A stretch of 7,860 nt of DNA from Candidatus Bathyarchaeota archaeon (GCA_018396935.1 JAGTRA010000045.1:1-7860), one strand, 5' to 3'; counted from the stretch's first letter, positions 1 through 6,030 are shown. Notes: generated by a model from the sequence alone, not told the origin. Numbers and translations are program-made.

Positions 1-515
1 AGAACGGTCATGTCAGCTATTCCTAGCCTAAGGTTTCCGGTAACGGTTCTCATGAGGTATTTAGCCTCCCTCGGGTTTGCATCAGCCAGCAGCCCAGCTA
101 ATAAAGCTATTTTTGCGTCAATAGCTCCTTCACCTGTAGTCCTAGCAATTTTATCAAGGGTTTCGTAAACTCTCTGAACCGTTAATGGCTTCTGGAAGAA
201 GGTTACTTGTTTCTTTTGAGCTATAAATTTCTGGGCAGTTTCGCCAATGTCTCCGCTTTTCTTTAAGTCATCCTCTATCTCGGCTTCGCTTCTTCCAGAG
301 GCTCTCGCCAAAGCCTTTATTGCAAGCCTTTCAGCTACACCTATCTCAAGCTTAACAAAGTCCGGGTAAAGCTTCCCCTGAGTTAAGTACACAACCTTAT
401 CAATAATCTCTTTAGGCGTTTTTTTAAGTAGCCCTACAAGTAAATCCGTCATTTCTAATCTCTTGGTGGTGGCTTCAATCTCCTCATATACATTCGCTAT
501 TTCAGCGTAGAGCAA
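1..515 (-). CDS. lig: ATP-dependent DNA ligase (archaeal LigI type), N-terminal part, cut by window edge
   Basis: Seals nicks in duplex DNA with ATP, joining Okazaki fragments and completing repair. The frame reads 171 codons from a TTG at 515-513 to the window edge. The translation follows the N-terminal DNA-binding domain of archaeal/eukaryotic ligase I: residues near 34-54 read TPKEIIDKVVYLTQGKLYPD, and the stretch just before the edge reads RTVTGNLRLGIADMTVL, the conserved end of this domain before the adenylation domain. The catalytic KxDG lysine lies outside the window. TTG is chosen because the in-frame stop at 545-543 leaves no ATG or GTG start, alignment with family N-termini begins here, and a GGGGAG Shine-Dalgarno sequence sits 4-5 bases upstream. 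A TATA-like palindrome lies about 30 bases further up. The family assignment is firm; the start is likely but not proven. Confidence 0.93.
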   Translation of the reverse strand, partial: MLYAEIANVYEEIEATTKRLEMTDLLVGLLKKTPKEIIDKVVYLTQGKLYPDFVKLEIGVAERLAIKALARASGRSEAEIEDDLKKSGDIGETAQKFIAQKKQVTFFQKPLTVQRVYETLDKIARTTGEGAIDAKIALLAGLLADANPREAKYLMRTVTGNLRLGIADMTV

Positions 516-543
516 TCCACTCCCCCATAAAGAGGAGATAAAT

Positions 544-559
544 CAACTATATATAGTTG
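544..559 (-). promoter_or_regulatory. Promoter of DNA ligase: TATA box inside a 16-bp perfect palindrome
   Basis: CAACTATATATAGTTG is a perfect 16-bp inverted repeat between the nitroreductase stop and the ligase start. Its core, CTATATATAG, is a good archaeal TATA box. Counting about 25 bases downstream on the minus strand puts transcription start near 525, just before the ligase Shine-Dalgarno sequence. Because TATA boxes are often partly self-complementary, the symmetry may be incidental, but the CAAC/GTTG arms extend it beyond the usual box and a repressor could bind there. The TATA role is inferred from position. Confidence 0.6.
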
Positions 560-570
560 GATGGGACGCC

Positions 571-1092
571 TTAAAACCTATCATAATGAATCATGCTCTC
601 CAAGGGTCTCCTTCCAACGTATCTTGGTTTTTCAGCTGGGTAGCCGACTGGTATAATTGCTACTGGTCTAATGCCAAAGGGTATCCCGAGAATCCTTTTA
701 ACTTCATCCTCTCGAAATGCGCCAACCCAACATGTGCCAAGCCCCATGGAGTAGGCGGCTAAGTGAATATTTTGTATTGCTGCAGCTGTATCCTGGATGC
801 AATAGAGGGTTCTACCCCTAACGCCATAACCTTGAGCTGAGCGATTTTCGTCAGCACATACTACAATGACGACAGGGGCTTCCTCAATGAAGAATTGCCC
901 AAGAGCTGCCTCCGCTAGCGCATGCTTAATCTCTGGATCCCTTACAATAATGAATTCCCATGGTTGTATGTTGCCTGCTGAAGGAGCCCATCGTGCAGCC
1001 TCAATCAACTGTTTAACGACATCATCCGGTATATTGATGTCTCTAAAAGCCCTTATACTCCTCCTCCCCTTAATTGCCTCAAAAACATCCAT
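571..1092 (-). CDS. Nitroreductase-family FMN oxidoreductase
   Basis: A 173-residue protein of the nitroreductase superfamily: homodimeric FMN enzymes that pass electrons from NAD(P)H to nitro compounds, quinones, flavins or other acceptors. Visible family features are the N-terminal FMN-phosphate motif RRSIRAF (residues 10-16), SAGNIQPWEF (38-47), DTAAAIQNI (101-109), GLGTCWVGAF (117-126) and PVAIIPVGYP near 143-152. Length is normal for the short, single-domain type. An upstream in-frame ATG at 1122 and another at 1098 would add residues, but ATG 1092 is preferred because family N-termini start with MDVFEAI-like sequence and GGGGTGAT at 1104-1097 is a Shine-Dalgarno match with 4-base spacing to it. 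The gene is separated from the downstream ligase by 55 bases holding a separate promoter, so co-transcription is not required. The physiological substrate cannot be told; roles in cofactor or flavin metabolism are also possible. Confidence 0.92.
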   Translation of the reverse strand: MDVFEAIKGRRSIRAFRDINIPDDVVKQLIEAARWAPSAGNIQPWEFIIVRDPEIKHALAEAALGQFFIEEAPVVIVVCADENRSAQGYGVRGRTLYCIQDTAAAIQNIHLAAYSMGLGTCWVGAFREDEVKRILGIPFGIRPVAIIPVGYPAEKPRYVGRRPLESMIHYDRF

Positions 1093-1096
1093 TAAC

Positions 1097-1104
1097 ATCA
1101 CCCC
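1097..1104 (-). promoter_or_regulatory. Ribosome binding site deciding the nitroreductase start
   Basis: GGGGTGAT on the minus strand matches the archaeal anti-Shine-Dalgarno complement (GGAGGTGATC) at seven of eight positions. It lies 4 bases before ATG 1092 but abuts or overlaps the ATG at 1098, and it lies inside the coding sequence if ATG 1122 is used. It therefore favours 1092. Confidence 0.65.
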
Positions 1105-1170
1105 GGTAATCATAGGATACATTCAACTGATAAAATTTCGCTTAAAAACTCAGGTGCTTTCACGGAATGG

Positions 1171-1178
1171 CTTAAATC
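1171..1178 (+). promoter_or_regulatory. Possible TATA box for the C/D box RNA
   Basis: CTTAAATC is an A/T-rich box resembling archaeal TATA elements. It is centred about 25 bases before 1200, where the proposed guide RNA would begin. The match is weak by itself and gains support only from its position. Confidence 0.35.
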
Positions 1179-1198
1179 AACGTTTTACAAGTTTATTC

Positions 1199-1270
1199 TT
1201 TTGGATGATGAGTCAGGGAGTCAATAGAGCTTAAGCTATGATATGACTCTCGACGGGCGGACTGACAAAA
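1199..1270 (+). ncRNA. Candidate C/D box guide sRNA for 2'-O-methylation of 16S rRNA C1402
   Basis: Box C is ATGATGA at 1205-1211, a perfect RUGAUGA, and box D is CTGA at 1262-1265. Flanking TTTTG (1199-1203) can pair with CAAAA (1266-1270) as a terminal stem. The bases before box D, GACGGGCGG at 1252-1260, are exactly complementary to CCGCCCGUC, 16S rRNA positions 1399-1407 (E. coli numbering), one of the most conserved rRNA stretches. By the box D plus five rule, the fifth base upstream of box D (G1257) pairs with C1402, a nucleotide known to be 2'-O-methylated in bacteria (RsmI) and, from memory, in eukaryotes under snoRNA guidance. The base next to box D (A1261) does not pair, as is usual. 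Internal boxes are degenerate: ATGACTC at 1243-1249 could be C', leaving a canonical 12-base guide spacer, or ATGATAT at 1238-1244; no clear D' or second guide target is seen. Such RNAs act with L7Ae, Nop5 and fibrillarin. Transcription is inferred. Confidence 0.75.
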
Positions 1271-1380
1271 ATTTCAACATTCATTAGTAAGGCGTTATAT
1301 CCATTCAGGTAGAAGAGGTGCTGACCGTATTTAGGGGGAAGAATAATAGTAGCGTTAATAAGTCACTTTGGAGGGTATTG
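1271..1380. other. Intergenic remainder with no recognised feature
   Basis: Between the proposed guide RNA and the eL22-like promoter I see no convincing ORF, tRNA, second C/D box pair, inverted repeat or terminator. A CTGA at 1321-1324 resembles a D box but has no partner C box at a suitable distance other than the one already assigned. Confidence 0.5.
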
Positions 1381-1382
1381 GG

Positions 1383-1394
1383 TTATTATAAATT
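1383..1394 (+). promoter_or_regulatory. TATA-type promoter for the eL22-like gene
   Basis: TTATTATAAATT is an A/T-rich TATA-like box. It predicts a transcript start near 1414 and a leader of about 28 bases, enough to include the GAGGTGAT ribosome binding site at 1428-1435. This is inferred from composition and spacing only. Confidence 0.5.
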
Positions 1395-1427
1395 CCAAGC
1401 GTAGGCTGGCATGATCAAAGCGGTTGA

Positions 1428-1435
1428 GAGGTGAT
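1428..1435 (+). promoter_or_regulatory. Ribosome binding site deciding the eL22-like start
   Basis: GAGGTGAT is an exact match to the archaeal Shine-Dalgarno core. It ends 6 bases before ATG 1442. It directly abuts ATG 1436 and lies within the frame if TTG 1424 is used, so 1442 is the favoured start. Confidence 0.75.
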
Positions 1436-1441
1436 ATGGAA

Positions 1442-1714
1442 ATGATTAAGGTTGATCTTTCTGATCTTAAAGTTGAGGGTAAAGAAGTCGTTGATGAGCT
1501 ATTAGAATTTATAAAAGCGAGGTTAGGCGTTAATCCAGAGGTTTCATCTGATACTATGAAGCTGGAAGGAGAAAAATGCACTAAGGAATATATGCGAGTT
1601 CTATTGAGGAAATTTCTTCATAAAAATGGGTTAAAGCCGTACTATCGGGTCATAAGCGGAGGAGATGACGTATTAATAATTAAGGAGCGGAAAATCCCAA
1701 AGCAAAGTGAGTAA
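1442..1714 (+). CDS. eL22 (L22e)-like ribosomal protein
   Basis: A 90-residue lysine-rich protein. It resembles ribosomal protein eL22, a large-subunit protein best known from eukaryotes. The N-terminal part (IKVDLSDLKVEGKEVVDELLEF at residues 2-23, then IKARLGVN) follows the eukaryotic pattern of a VDLS-like strand, an acidic turn and a helix FEEFLxERIKVN. The stretch from residue 47 (TKEYMRVLLRKFLHKNGLKP, then YYRV) aligns without gaps to the eukaryotic [20 protein letters not shown] followed by WLRVV. It is somewhat shorter than the eukaryotic protein, lacking the basic N-terminal tail and acidic C-terminal tail. The start is set by a strong ribosome binding site. The gene has its own TATA-like promoter and 55 bases separate it from the next gene, so it appears monocistronic or loosely linked. 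The comparison is to remembered sequences; a related nucleic-acid-binding protein with the same fold is the main alternative. Confidence 0.72.
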   Translation: MIKVDLSDLKVEGKEVVDELLEFIKARLGVNPEVSSDTMKLEGEKCTKEYMRVLLRKFLHKNGLKPYYRVISGGDDVLIIKERKIPKQSE

Positions 1715-1740
1715 TTAATCCTCCCAATGTTAAGTTATGC

Positions 1741-1748
1741 CATAAAAG
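1741..1748 (+). promoter_or_regulatory. TATA box of the FAH-family gene, giving a leaderless transcript
   Basis: CATAAAAG is a TATA-like element centred about 25 bases before the ATG at 1770. Transcription would therefore begin at or next to the start codon. No good Shine-Dalgarno sequence precedes this ATG, which agrees with leaderless initiation. Confidence 0.55.
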
Positions 1749-1749
1749 T

Positions 1750-1764
1750 AGTCTGTGAGAGACT
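1750..1764. repeat. Small inverted repeat between TATA box and start codon of the FAH-family gene
   Basis: AGTCT (1750-1754) and AGACT (1760-1764) form a 5-bp inverted repeat with a 5-base spacer. It lies between the TATA box and the predicted transcription start, a usual place for an archaeal repressor operator. It is short enough to occur by chance. Confidence 0.3.
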
Positions 1765-1769
1765 GAGTT

Positions 1770-2678
1770 ATGAAGCTTGTACGTTATAAATGTGACAATG
1801 AGGTTTCATATGGCATTCTTATTGAAGATGATGTAGTTTGTCTACCGGAGCTTGCTAAAAACTTACGTAAGAGATTTCCATCAACCATTGAAGGCTTTAT
1901 TGCAAGGGGAGTAGAATTCGCTAGCAGAGTGGAGAAGATTATCGAAACAATTCCACGGAATGTGCTTAAAGCTTGCATGCGCCCATTATCTGCAGTTACA
2001 ATTCTCGCCCCTATTACGCGTCCCCCGAAAATAATTTGTTTAGGCCTCAACTACTTGGATCATATTGAAGAAAGTATAACTGAACATGGGGCTAAAATAC
2101 CTGACGAGCCGATAATTTTCCTAAAGCCTGCGACTACGATCATAGGGCCTGGTGAGAGTATAATAAAGCCAAGTTTTGTGAAGAATCTTGATTATGAGGC
2201 TGAACTCGCCATTGTTATGGGTAGGAAAGCGAAGAATGTTTCTATAAGTGAAGCTGAAAACTATATCTTCGGATACACTATACTCAATGATGTTTCAGCA
2301 AGGGACATTCAGTTTAAAGATATTCAGTGGACTCGTGGTAAAAGCTTCGATACCTTTGCTCCTATAGGGCCATATATAGTCACAAGAAACCAGCTTAGGG
2401 ACGTTTCTAACCTTCACATTAGAACATGGGTTAATGGTGAGTTGCGTCAAAACTCTACAACGGCAAAAATGGTTTTTAATGTACGGGAAATAGTTCATCA
2501 CCTTAGTCGCGTTATGACCTTAGAACCTTGCGATATTATAGCTACAGGGACTCCTGCTGGTGTTGGATGCGCGTTAAAGCCAGCGCCAAAATACCTTAAA
2601 GATGGAGATATTGTAAGAATTGAGATTGAAAATATTGGGGTTCTGGAAAATAGAGTTGTAGAAGTTGATTTTAGGTGA
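1770..2678 (+). CDS. Fumarylacetoacetate hydrolase (FAH)-family enzyme
   Basis: A 302-residue member of the FAH superfamily, metal-dependent enzymes that hydrolyse, decarboxylate or isomerise acylpyruvates and related 2-keto acids. The N-terminal 75 residues form the usual small domain (MKLVRYKCDNEVSYGIL). The catalytic domain starts at PPKIICLGLNYLDHIEE (residues 85-101), whose His98 lies at the position of the catalytic lid histidine. Metal ligands are E143 and E145 in DYEAELAIV, and D174 in ILNDVSARD. RGKSFDTFAPIGPYIVT (189-205) and TGTPAGVG (259-266) are further family signatures. Length is typical for the fumarylpyruvate hydrolase/oxaloacetate decarboxylase (FAHD1-like) and homoprotocatechuate-isomerase-like branch. 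No aromatic degradation genes are nearby, so an acylpyruvase or oxaloacetate decarboxylase role is as likely as a catabolic one. Transcription looks leaderless. The 3' end overlaps convergent rad50 by 8 bp. Confidence 0.93.
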   Translation: MKLVRYKCDNEVSYGILIEDDVVCLPELAKNLRKRFPSTIEGFIARGVEFASRVEKIIETIPRNVLKACMRPLSAVTILAPITRPPKIICLGLNYLDHIEESITEHGAKIPDEPIIFLKPATTIIGPGESIIKPSFVKNLDYEAELAIVMGRKAKNVSISEAENYIFGYTILNDVSARDIQFKDIQWTRGKSFDTFAPIGPYIVTRNQLRDVSNLHIRTWVNGELRQNSTTAKMVFNVREIVHHLSRVMTLEPCDIIATGTPAGVGCALKPAPKYLKDGDIVRIEIENIGVLENRVVEVDFR

Positions 2679-4767
2679 TTTTCTCCTCAATAATAACTCT
2701 ACTCTGATTATCTTCCTTTTCAACTTTAATGACATGCTCAGCTTTTTCAGCAAATACTTCACTATGGGTGACAGCAATTATCTGTTCGACGGCTTTGAAG
2801 CGTGATATAACATCTGCTAGACGGTTAATGGATCCATCTTCCTGACCTAGACTTTCCGTAGGCTCATCAAGCAACAGGAAGCTTAAGCTATGTCCGGTCT
2901 TTGATTGCATTATAAGTTGTCCAAGCCCTAATCGATATGCAAATGCTATTAGCGTACGCTCTCCCCCAGAAAGGTTGGAAACTTCCCTTCGCGCTCCACT
3001 TTCATTAACTACATAAGGTGTGTATTCCTCGTCTATTGCTACGTTTATTGGACCTTTTTCATCCCCGACAAGGCTATCTAAAACTTGTTGGACGAAATTT
3101 CCAAGAACCTTTACGAATTCGCTTCGCATTTTTGGCTGTATGCTTCTATAAGCCTCCCTTATGCTACTAATTATCTCCATTGTCCTCTCCAGCTTCTTCA
3201 TTCTCTCTAGCTTTTTTTGAGCATTATCTATCCTCACCTTAAGATCGTCTATTCTGCGCATAATGTCCTCTTTGCGGCTTTTCTTTGCGCGGAGCTCAGA
3301 GTCAAGGGAGTAATACTCCCTAAAAATGCTGTCTCTTCGAATTTTGGTTTTTTCAAGCTCTGAAATATCAAAACCTTTTATTTCCGCTCTTACTTTCATA
3401 AGTTGACTTCTGACTTGATTGTCGCGTTTTTGATTTTTATCGAACTCCTTTAGTAAGCTATCTAGCCCTTTGCTTTCCTCCTCTAATAACTTTTGCAACT
3501 CCTCCAGTTTAGAGCTTAAAATTTGAATATTAGAGATGGCGGTTGCGGCTTTTTCCTTTATTTGTTGAAGCTCAGCAATTTCCATTTGAAGTTGGCTTAT
3601 CGTTCTCTTTTTCTCCTCATTTTCATCGGATAACTTCTTCATAAGGTTATTTTTGTATGTACCATCTAGTGGCTGAAGACATACGGGGCATTTGCTTTCA
3701 GATGATAGGGAAGCTACCCTCCTTTGGTTGGTATTTATGCTTTGAAGGAGGGCCTCCTGCTCTGCTTTTAAACTGGCAATTTGCTCATCAAATGATAGTA
3801 GATAATTTCGAAGCTTCTCAATGGGTAAATCTTCAACAATGCCTGTTTCCTTTAATCTCCTCCTGTTTTCCTCTAGTTGAATCTGTATGTTCTTTATGCG
3901 CTGTTTCAAATTTTCAATAGCGATCTTTTTACCATCAATTTTCTCCGCTAACGTTGCTGATGAATCTTCAACGCTGACTAGGCTTGCTTGGATTTGCGCC
4001 TCCTTCCTCTTTAACTCCTCAATAGATTCCCTTAAACTCTCAAGTTTTTTGAGCTCGCGGTCAACTTCCTCCAGCGTTTTCCTCGTTTCCTCTAGCTTTT
4101 TTGATAGTTTTTGTATGTCTATCTCCAGTAGCGAAAGTTCTTCAACTAGGCGGTGGTACTCGGTGCTTAGGCTCTGTAATCCTACGATGTCCGAGTCTTT
4201 TTCATAAGCCCGTTTTTCTCCTTCATACTCCTTTTGATATGCTGCAAGGTTGCTCCATGCTATCTCGTAATCCGATAACCCGAAAAGCTCGTCTAGACGC
4301 CTCTGCCGCTCTCTAGGCGTCATGTTCAATAACTCTTTCAGATGCTCTTGCCTTACCCATATTATTTCGCGGAATATTTCTTTGTCTAGACCTGTTATAG
4401 CCTTTATTTGCTCCTCTACTGCATCACTTTTAGTGCTAGCTATAAGACTGCCATCCTGATATAGCCTTAAATCATCAAAATTCTGGCTTATCCCTTTACC
4501 AACCCTTCTGAGACCTCTAACTAACTTATAGCGTTTGCCATTATGGCTAAAATAAAGGGTTACCTTGCCACTTGTAGCCCCCTCCCTCAGCAAATATTCA
4601 TAACTTTTGCCGAGCGGTTCACCAAATAACGCAAAATCTATCGCGTAAAGTATGCTTGATTTCCCACATCCCAAACCTCCAACTAGACAATTAAATCCCT
4701 TCCCAAAAGTAACCCTAGTTTTAACGTGGGAGCGGATATTCTCAAGCTCTACAGCCTCTATGTTCAT
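2671..4767 (-). CDS. rad50: DNA double-strand break repair ATPase Rad50
   Basis: Rad50 is the ATPase and tether of the Mre11-Rad50 complex, which binds and processes double-strand breaks. At 698 residues it is shorter than most archaeal Rad50 proteins (about 850-890), from shorter coiled coils. The order is complete: N-terminal half-ATPase with Walker A GGLGCGKSS (30-38, K36), a Q-loop near WVRQEHLKELL (137-147), a first coiled coil (about 180-345), zinc hook CPVC (360-363), a second coiled coil (about 375-540), then signature LSGGERT (599-605), Walker B LLLDEP (631-636; D634, E635) and H-loop THSE (H668). Two motifs are unusual: Walker A has Leu where Rad50 usually has Asn (GPNGxGKSS), and the D-loop reads ESLGQED where an LD pair is usual (G641). 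The start codon overlaps the mre11 stop as ATGA, indicating translational coupling. The 3' end overlaps the convergent FAH-family gene. Identity is certain; effects of the altered motifs are unknown. Confidence 0.97.
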   Translation of the reverse strand: MNIEAVELENIRSHVKTRVTFGKGFNCLVGGLGCGKSSILYAIDFALFGEPLGKSYEYLLREGATSGKVTLYFSHNGKRYKLVRGLRRVGKGISQNFDDLRLYQDGSLIASTKSDAVEEQIKAITGLDKEIFREIIWVRQEHLKELLNMTPRERQRRLDELFGLSDYEIAWSNLAAYQKEYEGEKRAYEKDSDIVGLQSLSTEYHRLVEELSLLEIDIQKLSKKLEETRKTLEEVDRELKKLESLRESIEELKRKEAQIQASLVSVEDSSATLAEKIDGKKIAIENLKQRIKNIQIQLEENRRRLKETGIVEDLPIEKLRNYLLSFDEQIASLKAEQEALLQSINTNQRRVASLSSESKCPVCLQPLDGTYKNNLMKKLSDENEEKKRTISQLQMEIAELQQIKEKAATAISNIQILSSKLEELQKLLEEESKGLDSLLKEFDKNQKRDNQVRSQLMKVRAEIKGFDISELEKTKIRRDSIFREYYSLDSELRAKKSRKEDIMRRIDDLKVRIDNAQKKLERMKKLERTMEIISSIREAYRSIQPKMRSEFVKVLGNFVQQVLDSLVGDEKGPINVAIDEEYTPYVVNESGARREVSNLSGGERTLIAFAYRLGLGQLIMQSKTGHSLSFLLLDEPTESLGQEDGSINRLADVISRFKAVEQIIAVTHSEVFAEKAEHVIKVEKEDNQSRVIIEEKIT

Positions 4768-5969
4768 GACGTAAGCTCCTCCAGAAGCTTTTTCACATAC
4801 TCATCCTCCTTCTTAACTAGGGGCTCAATTAGATTGACAGCTATGCGAGCTATTTTTTCTGCTTCTTCGCGCTTATAGCGTTGAGAAAAAATCTCTAGAA
4901 AGTATTCGAAGCTCTTCGTCTTTAAATCTTTGAACTTACCCTCGAATATTGATCGAATAACAGTCTCCGGGACCTCTTTTTCACGTAACATAACAATTGG
5001 ATGTACTATCAACGCCCTTTTGGCAGCATCTCTTATTTTGGCCAAATCAATTTCTGCGCGTTTCGCTTCAATTGGCAACACACCCCTTAGAATAGGGACT
5101 ATTATTACATCATCATGGTCGAACTCCTTTACGAGCTCCACTGTTAACTCAGTGATTTTGGATGGTGTTAAACCTGTGAAATCCCTTTCAACTACGATGA
5201 ATTTCCGCGGTGTCTCTAATTTTATGAAGTGGGGTGTAGCTTCTCCATTTCTATTTACTTCAACATAGTAGAAGCCTTTATCGTTGTTGGCTTCATCATA
5301 ACTTATGGTCTCTGTGCTTCCAGGATAGACTAGTAAGCCCCCCTTAAATGAGCCTATGTAACTTTTGTGGAGGTGTCCTGCAGCATAATAATTGAATCCT
5401 TCTGGAATAAGTTCCGCAGGGGCCTCAGCCTCCATGCCTGGAATACTAAGCTCTGGGAGATCAAGGGCCATGTGGAATACGAATATGTTAAATATGTCCT
5501 TCTCTGGTTTGGGCTTGTTTTGTCCCAAAAACTTCGGGAGCATATCTTCTGTTTTTCTACGGGTTCTAAAGTTTGGCACTCCATAAACATAGCAGCAATT
5601 ATTTTTTCGCCAGTAAGATTCCTCATGCCTTGGCAAGTAATATATTAATCCCACCGCGTCTAATGGGTTTAAGATTGTGCCTGTAAGGGAATTTGGCGCT
5701 GTATCATGGGAGCCATCTACAGCTAATACTGGTATTCCAGCCTCTTTTAGTCTGTTAAGATTTTTTACGGCGTGTTCTAGGGTTACATTTGATGGATGTG
5801 CTGTGTGGAATATGTCTCCTGCAATGATCATGAAGTCGGGTTTAAGTTCCAGCGTTTTATCCACAAGCTCCTGAAAGACTCTATCAAAGTCCCTTCTTCT
5901 AGCTTCCAGCCCATACTGGGAGTATCCAAGGTGTAAATCTGCAGCATGTACGAAACTAAATGGCTCCAT
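4764..5969 (-). CDS. mre11: DNA double-strand break repair nuclease Mre11
   Basis: Mre11 is the manganese-dependent nuclease partner of Rad50, with exo- and endonuclease activity at broken ends. The calcineurin-like phosphoesterase domain shows DLHLG (D11, H13), AGDIFH (D52), GSHD (86-89), the histidine of VFHMALD (H166) and GHLHKS (H199, H201). The third motif is normally GNHD, whose Asn binds a metal; here it is Ser87. A capping domain follows (about 250-330). The C-terminal helices (about 352-401, SFEYFLEIFSQRYKREEAEK onward) resemble the Rad50-binding helix-loop-helix. The length of 401 residues is normal. The start is supported by a strong GGAGGAG Shine-Dalgarno site at 5980-5974, 4 bases away. 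It is first in a two-gene operon with rad50 (4-bp overlap). The herA and nurA genes often joined to this operon in thermophilic archaea are absent from the window. Confidence 0.97.
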   Translation of the reverse strand: MEPFSFVHAADLHLGYSQYGLEARRRDFDRVFQELVDKTLELKPDFMIIAGDIFHTAHPSNVTLEHAVKNLNRLKEAGIPVLAVDGSHDTAPNSLTGTILNPLDAVGLIYYLPRHEESYWRKNNCCYVYGVPNFRTRRKTEDMLPKFLGQNKPKPEKDIFNIFVFHMALDLPELSIPGMEAEAPAELIPEGFNYYAAGHLHKSYIGSFKGGLLVYPGSTETISYDEANNDKGFYYVEVNRNGEATPHFIKLETPRKFIVVERDFTGLTPSKITELTVELVKEFDHDDVIIVPILRGVLPIEAKRAEIDLAKIRDAAKRALIVHPIVMLREKEVPETVIRSIFEGKFKDLKTKSFEYFLEIFSQRYKREEAEKIARIAVNLIEPLVKKEDEYVKKLLEELTS

Positions 5970-6019
5970 TGCTCTCCTCCAATAATAGATATGTGTAATA
6001 GCTAGGTTTACCCTTCACA

Positions 6020-6029
6020 TTTTATATCT
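6020..6029 (-). promoter_or_regulatory. TATA-type promoter of the mre11-rad50 operon
   Basis: On the minus strand this reads AGATATAAAA, a good archaeal TATA element. It predicts a transcript start near 5998 and a leader of about 29 bases that contains the GGAGGAG ribosome binding site. It lies in the 128-base divergent region shared with the AN1/M50 gene. Confidence 0.55.
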
Positions 6030-6030
6030 T

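Noticed and set aside
866..1234. 122-codon plus-strand ORF opposite the nitroreductase
   Set aside because: It mostly mirrors the antisense strand of a clear nitroreductase gene, its protein has no recognisable family features, and its tail runs through the promoter region and into the proposed guide RNA.
1205..1324. A longer or second C/D RNA using the CTGA at 1321-1324
   Set aside because: The distance from the only good box C (over 100 bases) is too great, and the bases before this CTGA show no rRNA match that I recognise, whereas CTGA at 1262 has both the right spacing and an rRNA match.
1363..1581. 72-codon minus-strand ORF over the eL22-like gene
   Set aside because: It is antisense to the eL22-like gene, which has a strong ribosome binding site and family resemblance; the minus-strand product looks like nothing known.
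3657..4316. Three plus-strand ORFs inside rad50
   Set aside because: They are antisense shadows of the coiled-coil region. Their Ser/Leu/Phe-rich composition reflects complementing Lys/Glu-rich codons, and no ribosome binding site or promoter supports them.
4930..5874. Several ORFs on both strands within mre11
   Set aside because: All overlap the intact Mre11 frame, with its complete set of phosphoesterase motifs, and none shows a recognisable domain.
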